Origin: Pseudomonas putida
GTDB taxonomy: Bacteria; Pseudomonadota; Gammaproteobacteria; Pseudomonadales; Pseudomonadaceae
Length of the DNA stretch: 64,000 nt
Direction of reading: 5' to 3'
Assembly: GCA_029953615.1 (NCBI GenBank)
Contig: CP124529.1
Coordinates: 5,234,494-5,298,493, forward strand
The translations under genes and the position numbers were made by a program. The notes beneath the pieces were generated by a model that saw only the letters and a list, made by a program, of their open reading frames with translations, ran no database searches and was not told the DNA's origin. The first letter of the stretch is position 1, and each line of letters starts with the position of its first letter. Positions 29,541-37,525 of this stretch are shown here, in pieces.

Positions 29541-30656
29541 TCAGATGTCGGGGTACCTGTACGTCAACGTCAAACCCACGATAGTAGCGTTCGCATCAGC
29601 TTCGTGATCCTGCTGCCGTTCCTTGTACATCAGCGACAGGCGCAGGTCCCAGTACGGCGAGAACTGGCGGCTGGCCCACACACTGTAAGTCTGCAAGGTG
29701 TTGGGGGTCTGCCCTTTGCTGTCCTGCCAGGCAGCGTCCGCGCCTACCCGGGTCAGCTCGCTGACGGCGTAACTCCACACACCGCGCACCTGGTCAAGTT
29801 CGGCGAAGCCACCTTCGGCGCTGGCCACCGTGCTGCGTTCGGCGGTGAAGCTGGCGTCGGCGCGCACACCGGTGTAAAGCAGCGCAACCCCACCCTCCCC
29901 GCGTCGGCCACCTTCGTCGCCGGACACCTCGGTGACGCCCACATGCGCATCGGCGCTGAGGCGTTCGGAGAACTGGTACTTGACCCCGACCGCCGGGCTG
30001 TAGCTGTTGGACGCCGTCGCCGTCTGGTCCTGCTCGGGCTCATAGCGCCGGGCGCCAAAGCGGCTGTACACATCAGCCCGCTCACTCCAGGCGTAGGTCC
30101 AGGTGAACACGTTGCCCAGTTCGTCGTAACCCGTCAGCGTACTGATGTCGTAACGGGCGCGGTTGTACGTGGTTTCGTTGCTCAAGGTGCTGCGTTCAGT
30201 AATCGCCTGGCTCCAGTTGCCGGTCAGCGTATACAGCTTTTGCGTGCCATCCGTGGTAACCACGCCGGTATCCAGCACGGTTCCCGACAGCGTCGAACTT
30301 TCGTTGTAACGCGCCAGCAGGCCGAATCGCCCGCGCTCGGTCTGGCGCTGCCAGCCCAGGCTCACATCCGGGTCCTCACGGTTGTCGACCACCGCCGTGT
30401 CGGACGAGCGCAATACATGCATACCCAGCCCCAACCTCAATTCGTCACGGTCGAAGGTACCGATCAGGGTGTAATCCGGCGCGATGATCGTGCGCGTTAT
30501 GCCCTTTTCACCCGACGACAGCAGCAAGGGGTTGCTGTCGTATTCGACGGATGTCGGTACCACCACTGTAGACTGCCAATTTGCTGCCAGGACCGTGTCC
30601 GTGAACGGCAACACCAAGATTGCCGTTGCAATACCAGTTGTTCTTAGAAGAGGCAT
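29541..30656 (-). CDS. Outer-membrane beta-barrel protein of the EPS export unit (EpsL-like)
   Basis: This 371-residue protein has a signal peptide (TGIATAILVLPFTDTVLA) and a mature region made of repeating amphipathic strands with aromatic belts, ending TYRYPDI, a terminal pattern that suits barrel insertion. No catalytic motif is visible. EpsL-type barrel proteins are known in exosortase-linked EPS loci. Here it sits between the Wza-like export protein and the Wzz-like protein, with gaps of about 20 bp. It may form or gate an outer-membrane route for the polymer. I chose the ATG at 30656; the frame also permits a TTG one codon upstream. Confidence 0.75.
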   Translation of the reverse strand: MPLLRTTGIATAILVLPFTDTVLAANWQSTVVVPTSVEYDSNPLLLSSGEKGITRTIIAPDYTLIGTFDRDELRLGLGMHVLRSSDTAVVDNREDPDVSLGWQRQTERGRFGLLARYNESSTLSGTVLDTGVVTTDGTQKLYTLTGNWSQAITERSTLSNETTYNRARYDISTLTGYDELGNVFTWTYAWSERADVYSRFGARRYEPEQDQTATASNSYSPAVGVKYQFSERLSADAHVGVTEVSGDEGGRRGEGGVALLYTGVRADASFTAERSTVASAEGGFAELDQVRGVWSYAVSELTRVGADAAWQDSKGQTPNTLQTYSVWASRQFSPYWDLRLSLMYKERQQDHEADANATIVGLTLTYRYPDI

Positions 30657-30680
30657 CAAGTGTTCTTATTAAAGGCAAGA

Positions 30681-31238
30681 TCAAGGAACGACCAGCGTAT
30701 CGCCAGCCTGCAGTTGGATGTTTGTGGACATATCCCGGCCAGACACCAGGTCTCTATATCGCACGGGCAGGATTTTTTGGGAAGTGCCGGCACCGCGCAC
30801 CACTTTGATTTCGCTTTCGTCGGCAAACTTGTCCAGGCCACCCGACATGCTCAGGGCCTGCAGCACCGCGGTAGGGCCCGCCATTTGTACCGGCCCGGGC
30901 TTGATCACTTTGCCTTGTACATAGACCAGGTTGCCGGCGATGCTCTTGACGACAACGCTGACGTTCGGGTCGGGGAGAAACTTCTCGAGTTTGGCCGCCA
31001 CTTGTTTTTCAACAGCCGTTACATCCAGCCCGGCAACATCGATGCGCCCGGCAAGTGGAAAAGTGATACTGCCATCGGGAAGTACGGTTGCCTCCTGGCG
31101 CAGGCTATCTTCCTGCCACACCGAGACCATCACCACATCGCCAGGGCTGAGCAGGTAGGCGGCACTGTTCGGGTCGGCCTTACCGGCACCAGACCACACC
31201 ATCAGCATGCAGAACGCGACAAACATTGAACGCACCAT
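30681..31238 (-). CDS. Wza/EpsE-like polysaccharide export protein
   Basis: This 185-residue protein has a signal peptide (FVAFCMLMVWSGAGKA) and starts the mature part with YLLSPGDVVMVSVWQEDSLR, the polysaccharide export domain (Poly_export, PES motif). Two SLBB-like repeats follow, KVIKPGPVQMAGPTAVLQAL and LQAGDTLVVP at the end. It lacks a lipobox Cys, unlike Wza of E. coli, so it may work with the beta-barrel protein encoded next. I chose the internal ATG at 31238, which has GGAGG 8 bp upstream and gives a clean signal peptide. It is the first gene of the four-gene export unit. Confidence 0.88.
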   Translation of the reverse strand: MVRSMFVAFCMLMVWSGAGKADPNSAAYLLSPGDVVMVSVWQEDSLRQEATVLPDGSITFPLAGRIDVAGLDVTAVEKQVAAKLEKFLPDPNVSVVVKSIAGNLVYVQGKVIKPGPVQMAGPTAVLQALSMSGGLDKFADESEIKVVRGAGTSQKILPVRYRDLVSGRDMSTNIQLQAGDTLVVP

Positions 31239-31496
31239 GAGGGTCCCTCCGGCCGAAAAGGCCCGACAAAGAGCACTGAATGAGAACAGCACACCAACTC
31301 TCGCTCCGCTTCGCGGCATACGCCAACCGCGATGGCCTCGAACTTCCGAAGGCCTTGCCTTGACGCTGTGCAGCCTGGGCTGTGCTGCCTGCAACCGTGG
31401 ACCTGCACGGGCTACTGGCAATATAGCAACGGTTGGGGAATTGACAAGCCAAACCCCGGGCCGCTGGCATCAAGGGTAGAACCCAGGCTGGCGGAA

Positions 31497-31673
31497 TCAG
31501 ATATTTTTCCTGTTGGCGACTGCTACAAAGCCAACCACAGCAAATGCAAAGAACCACCCTGCAGTTGAACCAGGGATGATACTGCTCTGATTGAAATACG
31601 TATCCGCCGCGCGCGCCGCACCACTTAACAACACCAGCAAAGACATCGATTTGATAATCAGAGCCGTGCGCAT
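31497..31673 (-). CDS. 58-residue secreted, membrane-anchored protein with a PEP-CTERM-like tail
   Basis: This short gene has a strong AAGGAGGGG ribosome site before the ATG at 31673. The product carries a signal peptide (MRTALIIKSMSLLVLLSGAA, cleavage after ARA). The mature protein is only about 36 residues: a soluble DTYFNQSSIIPGS stretch, one hydrophobic segment (STAGWFFAFAVVGFVAV) and a short basic end ANRKNI. The short linker with Pro, one helix and a basic end resemble a PEP-CTERM sorting tail. No exosortase (EpsH) is in the window. It is 258 bp upstream of the EPS export unit on the same strand. Function unknown; alternatives are a small structural or regulatory membrane peptide. Confidence 0.6.
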   Translation of the reverse strand: MRTALIIKSMSLLVLLSGAARAADTYFNQSSIIPGSTAGWFFAFAVVGFVAVANRKNI

Positions 31674-31745
31674 ACGCCCCTCCTTTAAGAGGAAAATCAA
31701 CTAGGTGTTGGCGCGGTATTCGGGAGTTGTTTCACTGTTGAATTG

Positions 31746-31774
31746 AGCTTATGAGCACCCTGACATTGCGTCAA
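31746..31774 (-). promoter_or_regulatory. Possible sigma-70 promoter for the 58-residue gene
   Basis: On the minus strand TTGACG is followed after 17 bp by TAAGCT, about 73 bp upstream of the start codon and next to an AT-rich block (31785-31810). The -10 match is only moderate. Confidence 0.3.
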
Positions 31775-31888
31775 TGATTCGACACTATAATAAAATTCAA
31801 TGAGCAACGGGCAACATCGTCAAAATATCGACGCGCGAATTGAGGAGAGGAGCGCTGTTGTCATGGCGTCAGTGTTTCATGGCTGAGA

Positions 31889-31917
31889 AAGGCAAAAGCC
31901 TGGGGCGCGCGTGCGCC
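31889..31917 (-). terminator. Possible terminator after the XRE-cupin gene
   Basis: Downstream of the stop codon at 31927, the minus strand has GGCGC-ACGC-GCGCC and then AGGC-TTTT-GCCT followed by TTCT. Two short hairpins with a thymine-rich stretch make an imperfect intrinsic terminator plausible. Confidence 0.35.
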
Positions 31918-31926
31918 GCCGTCGTT

Positions 31927-32469
31927 TTACTCGTCTGCGTGATGTACCACGACCAGCAACTGCGCTGGCAGCGGCCCCACCGATCTTAGGCGGTGCGGAG
32001 TCTGGGCATTGAAATGCAGGGCATCGCCTTGCTCCAGCAGCACACGCTCATTCATGAAGTCCACTTCCACCTGGCCGACGTGGACGAACAGGAATTCTTC
32101 GCCCAGGTGCTCCTTGAACGTGGGGTCGCTGAAATCTGACGGTGGCTGGATCAGGAACGGCAGCAGGCTGCGCTGGCCGACCTGGCTGGTGAGGGCCGCG
32201 TACCCAGGCCCTGCCCCGTCACCCACCAGTGCCTGGCGCTCGCCATGGCGCACCAGGCTGTAGCGGCGCTGGCCGGGCTGCTCTTCGGCGAACAGTTCTT
32301 CGACATTGACATTCAGTGCCCGCGCCAGCTTCAGCGCGGCTGCGATCGACGGCGTATTCAGGCCGCGTTCGACCTTGGACAGGTAGCTCTTGGTCATGCC
32401 GGTCTTGTCGGCCAGCAGTTCCAGGGTCATCCCCAGTTTCTTTCGCAGCAGTTTCAATCGGATAGACAT
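31927..32469 (-). CDS. XRE-family regulator with C-terminal cupin
   Basis: This 180-residue protein has an N-terminal helix-turn-helix (MSIRLKLLRKKLGMTLELLA, then TGMTKSYLSKVERGLNTPSI) and a C-terminal single cupin (EEFLFVHVGQVEVDFMNERV, LEQGDALHFNAQTPHRL). The XRE-cupin class represses or activates small catabolic operons in response to a metabolite that binds the cupin. It is the last gene of the CoA-transferase/permease unit on the minus strand, after a hairpin at 32534-32552, so it likely controls that operon. Confidence 0.88.
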   Translation of the reverse strand: MSIRLKLLRKKLGMTLELLADKTGMTKSYLSKVERGLNTPSIAAALKLARALNVNVEELFAEEQPGQRRYSLVRHGERQALVGDGAGPGYAALTSQVGQRSLLPFLIQPPSDFSDPTFKEHLGEEFLFVHVGQVEVDFMNERVLLEQGDALHFNAQTPHRLRSVGPLPAQLLVVVHHADE

Positions 32470-32533
32470 GTGACACGGGGTTTCCCAGGCGAAGGCAGCC
32501 TGGCCATCATACGTGGACTGCCAGGGAAATGCT

Positions 32534-32552
32534 GGGGCCGCGCAGCGGCCCC
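32534..32552. other. GC-rich hairpin between atoE and the XRE-cupin gene
   Basis: GGGGCCGC-GCA-GCGGCCCC forms a perfect 8-bp stem with a 3-nt loop just after the permease stop (32558). On the minus strand AGCATTTCCC follows, so the T-tract is weak. It may partly terminate or attenuate transcription into the regulator gene. Confidence 0.45.
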
Positions 32553-32557
32553 CGCCT

Positions 32558-33976
32558 TTACGGCATCACCGGTGGGATGTACTGCAACGTCGTACCCAGT
32601 GCCCACAGCAATACCAGCACCAGCGGCACGTGCACCAGCAACTGCACGAACGAGAACCCGATCAGGTCGCGCGCCTTGAGACCCAGCACCCCCAGCAGCG
32701 GCAGCATGTAGAACGGGTTGATCAGGTTCGGCAAGGCTTCGGCGGCGTTGTAGATCTGCACTGCCCAGCCCAGGTGATACTGCAGGTCATTGGCCACCAG
32801 CATCACGTAAGGTGCCTCGATGATCCACTTGCCACCACCCGACGGGATGAAGAAGCCCAACACCGCCGAGTACACGCCCATCAGCACGGCATAGGTGTCA
32901 TGCGTGGCGATCTGGGTGAAGAACAGCGAAATGTGGTGGGCCAAAGTCTGCTCGTCCACGCCCTTCACCTGGGTGAGAATGGCCGCGATCGAACCATACA
33001 GCGGGAACTGGATCAGCACCCCGGTGGTGGTCGGCACCGCACGCGCCACCGCGTCGAGGAAGCTGCGCGGGCGCCAGTGCAGCAAGGCACCGAGCATGAT
33101 GAACAACAGGTTGTAGGTGTTCAGCCCGGAAATGGCGGTAATCGCCGGCTTGGTGGCGAACTCCTGGTACAGCCAGCCGGCGGCCAGGGCCACCAGCAAC
33201 AGGATCAGGATCGGGCTGTGTTCCAGCCACTCGCCCGGGCGAGTGCGCTGGGGTGCCGGTGGTGCGGTGAAGCTGGGGTCTACCCCGCAGTCCTGGGCGC
33301 TGCGCGCGCTGTTCGGCCCTGGGGCCGTGGCGTAGGCGATCACCAGCGAGACCACCACCAAGGCCGCCAGCATTACGCCGGACTGCCAGAGGAAGATGGT
33401 TTCAGTGAACGGAATCACCCCGGTAATCGACAGGATCGACGGTGGCAGGCTAGCCGGGTTGGCCTGCAGTTGCGCCGCCGACGAAGACAGGCCCAACGCC
33501 CACACGGCGCCCAGGCCCAGATAGGCGGCGGCGCCGGCAGCGCGGTAGTCCATCTTCAGTTCGGTGCGCCGGGCCAGGGCGCGCACCAGCAGGCCGCCGA
33601 ACACCAACGACAGGCCCCAGTTGAGCAGCGATGCCAGCATCGAGATCAGCGCCACCCAGCACACTGCCGAACGGCCATTGCCGGGGATGCGCGCCAGGCG
33701 GTCGATCAGGCGCGCGGCAGGCGGCGAGCTTGCCACCACATAGCCGCCGATGACCACGAAGGCCATCTGCATGGTGAACGGGATCAGGCTCCAGAAGCCA
33801 TCGCCAAAGGCCTTGGCGGTATCGGTCGGTTTGGCCCCCATGGCCAGGGCGCCGATGCACACTAGCAGTACCGCCAGGGCGGCAAACACCCAGGAATCGG
33901 GGAACCAGCGTTCGGCCCAGTTGGAGCAGCGCAAGGCAAAGCGCGCGGAACGGCTGTCTTGGATTTCAGCGGCCAC
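32558..33976 (-). CDS. atoE: Short-chain fatty-acid permease, AtoE family
   Basis: This 472-residue inner-membrane carrier has about 12 hydrophobic segments and the family block FFIPSGGGKWIIEAPYVMLV near residue 385, with LINPFYMLPLLGVLGLKARD near the end. AtoE-type carriers import short-chain fatty acids (acetoacetate, butyrate). The neighbouring genes encode a 3-oxoacid CoA-transferase, which fits a route that activates imported acetoacetate. A REP element separates it from the CoA-transferase beta gene, perhaps modulating relative expression. It is slightly longer than E. coli AtoE (440), mostly in loops. Confidence 0.9.
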   Translation of the reverse strand: MAAEIQDSRSARFALRCSNWAERWFPDSWVFAALAVLLVCIGALAMGAKPTDTAKAFGDGFWSLIPFTMQMAFVVIGGYVVASSPPAARLIDRLARIPGNGRSAVCWVALISMLASLLNWGLSLVFGGLLVRALARRTELKMDYRAAGAAAYLGLGAVWALGLSSSAAQLQANPASLPPSILSITGVIPFTETIFLWQSGVMLAALVVVSLVIAYATAPGPNSARSAQDCGVDPSFTAPPAPQRTRPGEWLEHSPILILLLVALAAGWLYQEFATKPAITAISGLNTYNLLFIMLGALLHWRPRSFLDAVARAVPTTTGVLIQFPLYGSIAAILTQVKGVDEQTLAHHISLFFTQIATHDTYAVLMGVYSAVLGFFIPSGGGKWIIEAPYVMLVANDLQYHLGWAVQIYNAAEALPNLINPFYMLPLLGVLGLKARDLIGFSFVQLLVHVPLVLVLLWALGTTLQYIPPVMP

Positions 33977-34034
33977 GGTTCAATTCCTTTTATTGGTTTT
34001 ATGAGGTGAAGCAGTACTACCAGACTACGCAAAA

Positions 34035-34112
34035 CCCTGTGGGAGCGGGCGTGCCCGCGAATGCGTCGGTAAATTCACCGCAGCATTCGCGGGCACGCCC
34101 GCTCCCACAGGG
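34035..34112. repeat. REP palindrome (GTGGGAGCGGGCGTGCCCGCGAATGC class)
   Basis: Two 30-bp arms in perfect inverted complement, CCCTGTGGGAGCGGGCGTGC and the reverse, with an 18-bp spacer. It lies inside the operon between scoB and atoE, in contrast to most others in the window, and could reduce read-through or stabilise the upstream mRNA. Confidence 0.88.
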
Positions 34113-34129
34113 CAGGATCGCATGATGCG

Positions 34130-34786
34130 TTAGAAGGTCATTTCCTTCACATCATCCGGCACGATCAGCTTGCCAGCAGTTTTTTCGATGATTTCTTCAA
34201 TGCTCACCCCGGGCGCGGTCTCGCGCAGGATGAAGGCGCCGTCTTCGATCTCCAGGTAGGCCAGGTCGGTCAGCACCTTGCGGATGCAGCCAGCGCCGGT
34301 CAACGGCAGGCTGCACTGCGGCAGCAGCTTGGACTCGCCGTCCTTGGAGGCATGGGTCATGGTGACGATGATGTTCTCGGCACCGGCTACCAGGTCCATG
34401 GCGCCGCCCATGCCCTTCACCAGCTTGCCCGGGATCATCCACGAGGCGATGTTGCCTTGCACGTCCACTTCGAAAGCGCCGAGCACGGTCAGGTCGACAT
34501 GGCCGCCACGGATCATGGCGAACGACTGTGCCGAATCGAAGATAGAGGCACCGCGGCGCGCGGTGACGGTCTGCTTGCCGGCGTTGATCATGTCGGCATC
34601 GATGGTGCCTTCGGTGGGGAATTCGCCCATGCCGAGCAGGCCGTTTTCCGACTGCAGCATCACATCCATGTCGGCGGGTACGTAGTTGGCCACCAGGGTC
34701 GGAATGCCGATGCCCAGGTTGACGTAGTAGCCGTCCTTCAGTTCACGGGCGACGCGTTGCGCCATCTGTTCGCGGGTCAGTGCCAT
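34130..34786 (-). CDS. scoB: 3-oxoacid CoA-transferase, beta subunit
   Basis: This 218-residue protein is a CoA-transferase family I subunit with YVNLGIGIPTLVANYVPADM and the catalytic glutamate in LQSENGLLGMG (about residue 47). The rest (GAFEVDVQGNIASWMIPGKL and VTMTHASKDGESKLLPQCSL) matches ScoB/AtoA proteins. It pairs with the alpha subunit encoded 35 bp upstream. The complex moves CoA between succinyl-CoA or acetyl-CoA and acetoacetate in ketone-body and short-chain fatty-acid breakdown. A Crc/Hfq-type CA motif overlaps its ribosome-binding region. Confidence 0.93.
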   Translation of the reverse strand: MALTREQMAQRVARELKDGYYVNLGIGIPTLVANYVPADMDVMLQSENGLLGMGEFPTEGTIDADMINAGKQTVTARRGASIFDSAQSFAMIRGGHVDLTVLGAFEVDVQGNIASWMIPGKLVKGMGGAMDLVAGAENIIVTMTHASKDGESKLLPQCSLPLTGAGCIRKVLTDLAYLEIEDGAFILRETAPGVSIEEIIEKTAGKLIVPDDVKEMTF

Positions 34787-34799
34787 GGTCAGGATCTCT

Positions 34800-34807
34800 T
34801 TGTTGTT
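34800..34807 (-). promoter_or_regulatory. Candidate Crc/Hfq CA motif at scoB
   Basis: On the minus strand AACAACAA (an exact AAnAAnAA) lies 14-21 bases before the beta-subunit ATG, next to its AGAG ribosome site. Such a position would let Hfq/Crc block ribosome entry while preferred carbon is present. Confidence 0.45.
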
Positions 34808-34821
34808 CTGGTGGATGGCGC

Positions 34822-35520
34822 TCAGGCCTTGACGGTGCGCTTTTCGATACGCTTTTCGAAGGTGCCGACGATGACGCGGTCCACGTAGATGCCCGGGGTA
34901 TGGATCTCGCTGGGCAGCAGCACGCCAGGTTCGACGATCTCTTCCACTTCGACCACGGTGATCTTGCCGGCGGTGGCCGCCAGCGGGTTGAAGTTTTGCG
35001 CAGTGTTGCGATACACCACGTTGCCGTAGTGGTCGGCCTTCCAGCCCTTGACGATGGCGAAGTCGCCGGTGATGGATTCTTCAAGAATGTACTTGCGGCC
35101 GTTGAATTCGCGCACTTCCTTACCGTCGGCAACCGGGGTGCCGTAGCCGGTGGCCGTGTAGAAGGCCGGGATGCCGGCGCCACCGGCGCGCATTTTCTCG
35201 GCGAGGGTGCCTTGAGGGGTCAGTTCCACTTCCAGCTCGCCGCTCAGCAACTGGCGCTCGAACTCGGCGTTCTCGCCCACGTACGAAGCGACCATCTTGC
35301 GGATCTGCCGGTCTTCCAGCAGCACGCCCAGGCCAAAGCCATCGACACCGCAGTTGTTGGAGACCACGGTCAGGCCCTTGACGCCACGGCGCCTGATTTC
35401 GCTGATAAGGTTTTCCGGGATGCCGCACAGGCCGAAACCACCCGCCAGTACCGTCATGTTGTCGGTCAGGCCTTCGAGGGCCTGTTCATAAGTTGCAACG
35501 CGCTTGTCCAGTCCGGCCAT
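34822..35520 (-). CDS. scoA: 3-oxoacid CoA-transferase, alpha subunit
   Basis: This 232-residue protein carries the SCOT alpha signature [20 protein letters not shown] near residue 20, [20 protein letters not shown], and [20 protein letters not shown]. From memory it is closer to Bacillus ScoA than to E. coli AtoD, which favours succinyl-CoA:3-oxoacid transferase. I chose the ATG at 35520 ([13 protein letters not shown]); the frame could extend to 35646, but that region is AT-rich promoter DNA. The upstream sequence on the minus strand also has AACAACTACAAAAGG, a near-match to the CA motif. The gene diverges from the LysR gene at 35661. Confidence 0.92.
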   Translation of the reverse strand: MAGLDKRVATYEQALEGLTDNMTVLAGGFGLCGIPENLISEIRRRGVKGLTVVSNNCGVDGFGLGVLLEDRQIRKMVASYVGENAEFERQLLSGELEVELTPQGTLAEKMRAGGAGIPAFYTATGYGTPVADGKEVREFNGRKYILEESITGDFAIVKGWKADHYGNVVYRNTAQNFNPLAATAGKITVVEVEEIVEPGVLLPSEIHTPGIYVDRVIVGTFEKRIEKRTVKA

Positions 35521-35660
35521 GCTGATCCGCCTTTTGTAGTTGTTGAACCGACGAGGCTGTCGGTGAGCGTGTGGGGACATCTTCACCGCAAGCGACTGAT
35601 TTGTTAATTTTGTTTTCATCATCGATTGATAATTTTTCCAAAACAACCAACAGGCCAGTC

Positions 35661-36566
35661 ATGAACGTCAAGCAACTGCGCGCCTTTGTCGCTGTGGCCA
35701 AGTACCAGAGCTTCGCCCAGGCCGGTGAACACCTGCATGTCTCGCAACCGGCCCTGAGCCTGACCATCAAGGCGCTGGAAGAAAACCTTGGCGGCGCCCT
35801 GCTAAGCCGCACCACCCGCAGCGTCAGCCTGACTGCCGAGGGTGAGGTGCTGTTGCCGCTGGCGCGTCGTCTGCTGGCTGACTGGGACGACACCGAAGAA
35901 ATGCTGCGCCAGCGTTTCACCCTGCAACTGGGCCGGGTTTCGGTGGCGGCCATGCCGGCCTTTGCCGGTAACCTGCTGCCCCATTCGCTCAAGGTATTTC
36001 GCCAGCGCTACCCGAAGGTCAATGTCACGGTGCACGATGTGATCAATGAACAGGTGCAGGAACTGGTGCGCCATCGCCGCGTCGAACTGGGCATTGGCTT
36101 CGAACCGGACAACATCGATGGCCTGGATTTCCACCCGTTGTACATGGACCGCTTCGTCGCCGTGGTGCCCGCCGATTCGCCCTTGGCCCAGCTACCCCAG
36201 GTCAGCTGGGCACAGTTGCTGGCCGAAGACTTCGTGGCCCTGCAACGCCCGTCGGCGGTGCGCCTGCTGATGGAGCAGAACGTGGCCGCCCGCCACGGCA
36301 AGCTGGCGGTGGCTTTCGAGAGCCACCAGCTGTCGACCATCGGCCGCATGGTCGCCAGTGGCCTGGGGGTCAGTGCCGTGCCTGCGCTGTGCATCAACCA
36401 GATGCAGGAGCTAGGCGCTCGCTGCGTAACCCTGGTCGAGCCCACGGTCGAGCGGCGCATCGGCGTGATCGCCCTCAGCGAACACAAGCTGTCCACGGCG
36501 GCGCAAGCGCTGCTTGAGGTTCTGCTTTCCAATACCCGCATCCCGGAGGTGACATGCGTTACGTGA
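35661..36566 (+). CDS. LysR-family regulator, divergent from the CoA-transferase operon
   Basis: This 301-residue regulator starts [20 protein letters not shown]. Helix-turn-helix residues run through [20 protein letters not shown]. The effector domain includes [20 protein letters not shown]. Family members of this subtype (CbbR/NodD-like length) bind T-N11-A sites in divergent promoters. I set the start at 35661; the upstream in-frame ATG at 35571 would translate an AT-rich spacer. It overlaps the next gene by 13 bases, so it may be co-expressed with the aldo/keto reductase as well as regulate the divergent operon. Confidence 0.85.
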   Translation: MNVKQLRAFVAVAKYQSFAQAGEHLHVSQPALSLTIKALEENLGGALLSRTTRSVSLTAEGEVLLPLARRLLADWDDTEEMLRQRFTLQLGRVSVAAMPAFAGNLLPHSLKVFRQRYPKVNVTVHDVINEQVQELVRHRRVELGIGFEPDNIDGLDFHPLYMDRFVAVVPADSPLAQLPQVSWAQLLAEDFVALQRPSAVRLLMEQNVAARHGKLAVAFESHQLSTIGRMVASGLGVSAVPALCINQMQELGARCVTLVEPTVERRIGVIALSEHKLSTAAQALLEVLLSNTRIPEVTCVT

Positions 36567-37375
36567 ATCTGGCAGGTTCGAGCGTTCCGGCCATTGGCCA
36601 GGGCACCTGGTACATGGGCGAAGATCCGGCCCGCAAGGCGGCCGAGGTGGCGGCCCTGCAACAAGGCATCGAACTTGGCCTGAACCTGATCGATACCGCC
36701 GAGATGTATGCCGAAGGTGGTGCCGAAGCAGTGGTCGGCCAGGCCATTGCCGGGCGCCGCGACGATGTGTTCCTGGTCAGCAAGGTGTATCCGCACAATG
36801 CCAGCCGGCGTGGTACGGCGGCGGCCTGCGAGCGCAGCCTCGCTCGCCTGGGCACCGACTGCATCGACCTGTACCTGCTGCACTGGCGTGGCCAGTACCC
36901 GCTGGAGGAAACCGTCGAGGCCTTCGAGCGCTTGCGCGAGCAAGGCAAGATCAAGCGCTGGGGCGTGTCCAATTTCGACGTCGACGACCTGCGCGAACTG
37001 CACAACCCCGATTGCGCCACCAACCAGGTGCTGTACAACCCGGCCCAGCGCGGCATCGAGTTCGACCTGTTGCCATGGTGCGAAAAGCGCGCGCTGCCGA
37101 TCATGGCCTACTGCCCGCTGGCCCAGGCCGGGCGCCTGCTGCAGCACCCGGTGCTGGCGGAAATCGCCGAGCGCCATGGCGCCACGGCGGCCCAGGTCAG
37201 CCTGGCCTGGGTGACCCGGCATGACGGGGTGATAGCCATCCCCAAGGCCGTAGCGCCCGAGCATGTGCGGTTGAATGCGGCTGCGGGTACGCTGACCTTG
37301 ACCAGCGAAGACCTGCGGGCGATCGACCGGGCGTTCCCGGCGCCGACGCGCAAGCAGCGGTTGGCGATGGTGTAG
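36554..37375 (+). CDS. Aldo/keto reductase
   Basis: This 273-residue NADPH-dependent oxidoreductase starts [20 protein letters not shown]. The tetrad is visible: Asp and Tyr in [15 protein letters not shown], Lys in [10 protein letters not shown], His in [14 protein letters not shown](P)-binding residues follow in [19 protein letters not shown]. It could reduce aldehydes or ketones such as methylglyoxal or 2,5-diketo-D-gluconate. It is the last gene on its strand before a REP element and the convergent dnaE2. GGAGGTGAC precedes the ATG. Confidence 0.9.
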   Translation: MRYVNLAGSSVPAIGQGTWYMGEDPARKAAEVAALQQGIELGLNLIDTAEMYAEGGAEAVVGQAIAGRRDDVFLVSKVYPHNASRRGTAAACERSLARLGTDCIDLYLLHWRGQYPLEETVEAFERLREQGKIKRWGVSNFDVDDLRELHNPDCATNQVLYNPAQRGIEFDLLPWCEKRALPIMAYCPLAQAGRLLQHPVLAEIAERHGATAAQVSLAWVTRHDGVIAIPKAVAPEHVRLNAAAGTLTLTSEDLRAIDRAFPAPTRKQRLAMV

Positions 37376-37398
37376 CGACTGGCACGAAATCGCTTTTT

Positions 37399-37484
37399 TG
37401 TGGGAGCGGGCGCGCCCGCAAACACCGGCAAAGCCGGTGCCATGCACCGCGTGTGCTGCTTCGCGGGCTTGCCCGCTCCCACAG
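37399..37484. repeat. REP palindrome between convergent AKR and dnaE2
   Basis: Arms GTGGGAGCGGGCGCGCCCGC and TTCGCGGGCTTGCCCGCTCCCAC surround an inner hairpin CACCGGCAAAGCCGGTGCC. Same subclass as 27008 and 63850, but without the third half-unit. Confidence 0.85.
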
Positions 37485-37525
37485 AGACCGCGCAAAAATC
37501 ATGATTTTGCTTGAGGTGCCGCGGG

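Noticed and set aside
27917..29584. 555-residue plus-strand frame opposite the Wzz gene
   Set aside because: Antisense shadow; its opposite strand has the complete Wzz/GNVR domain layout.
32513..33865. 450-residue plus-strand frame opposite atoE
   Set aside because: His/Gln-rich shadow translation; AtoE features are on the minus strand.
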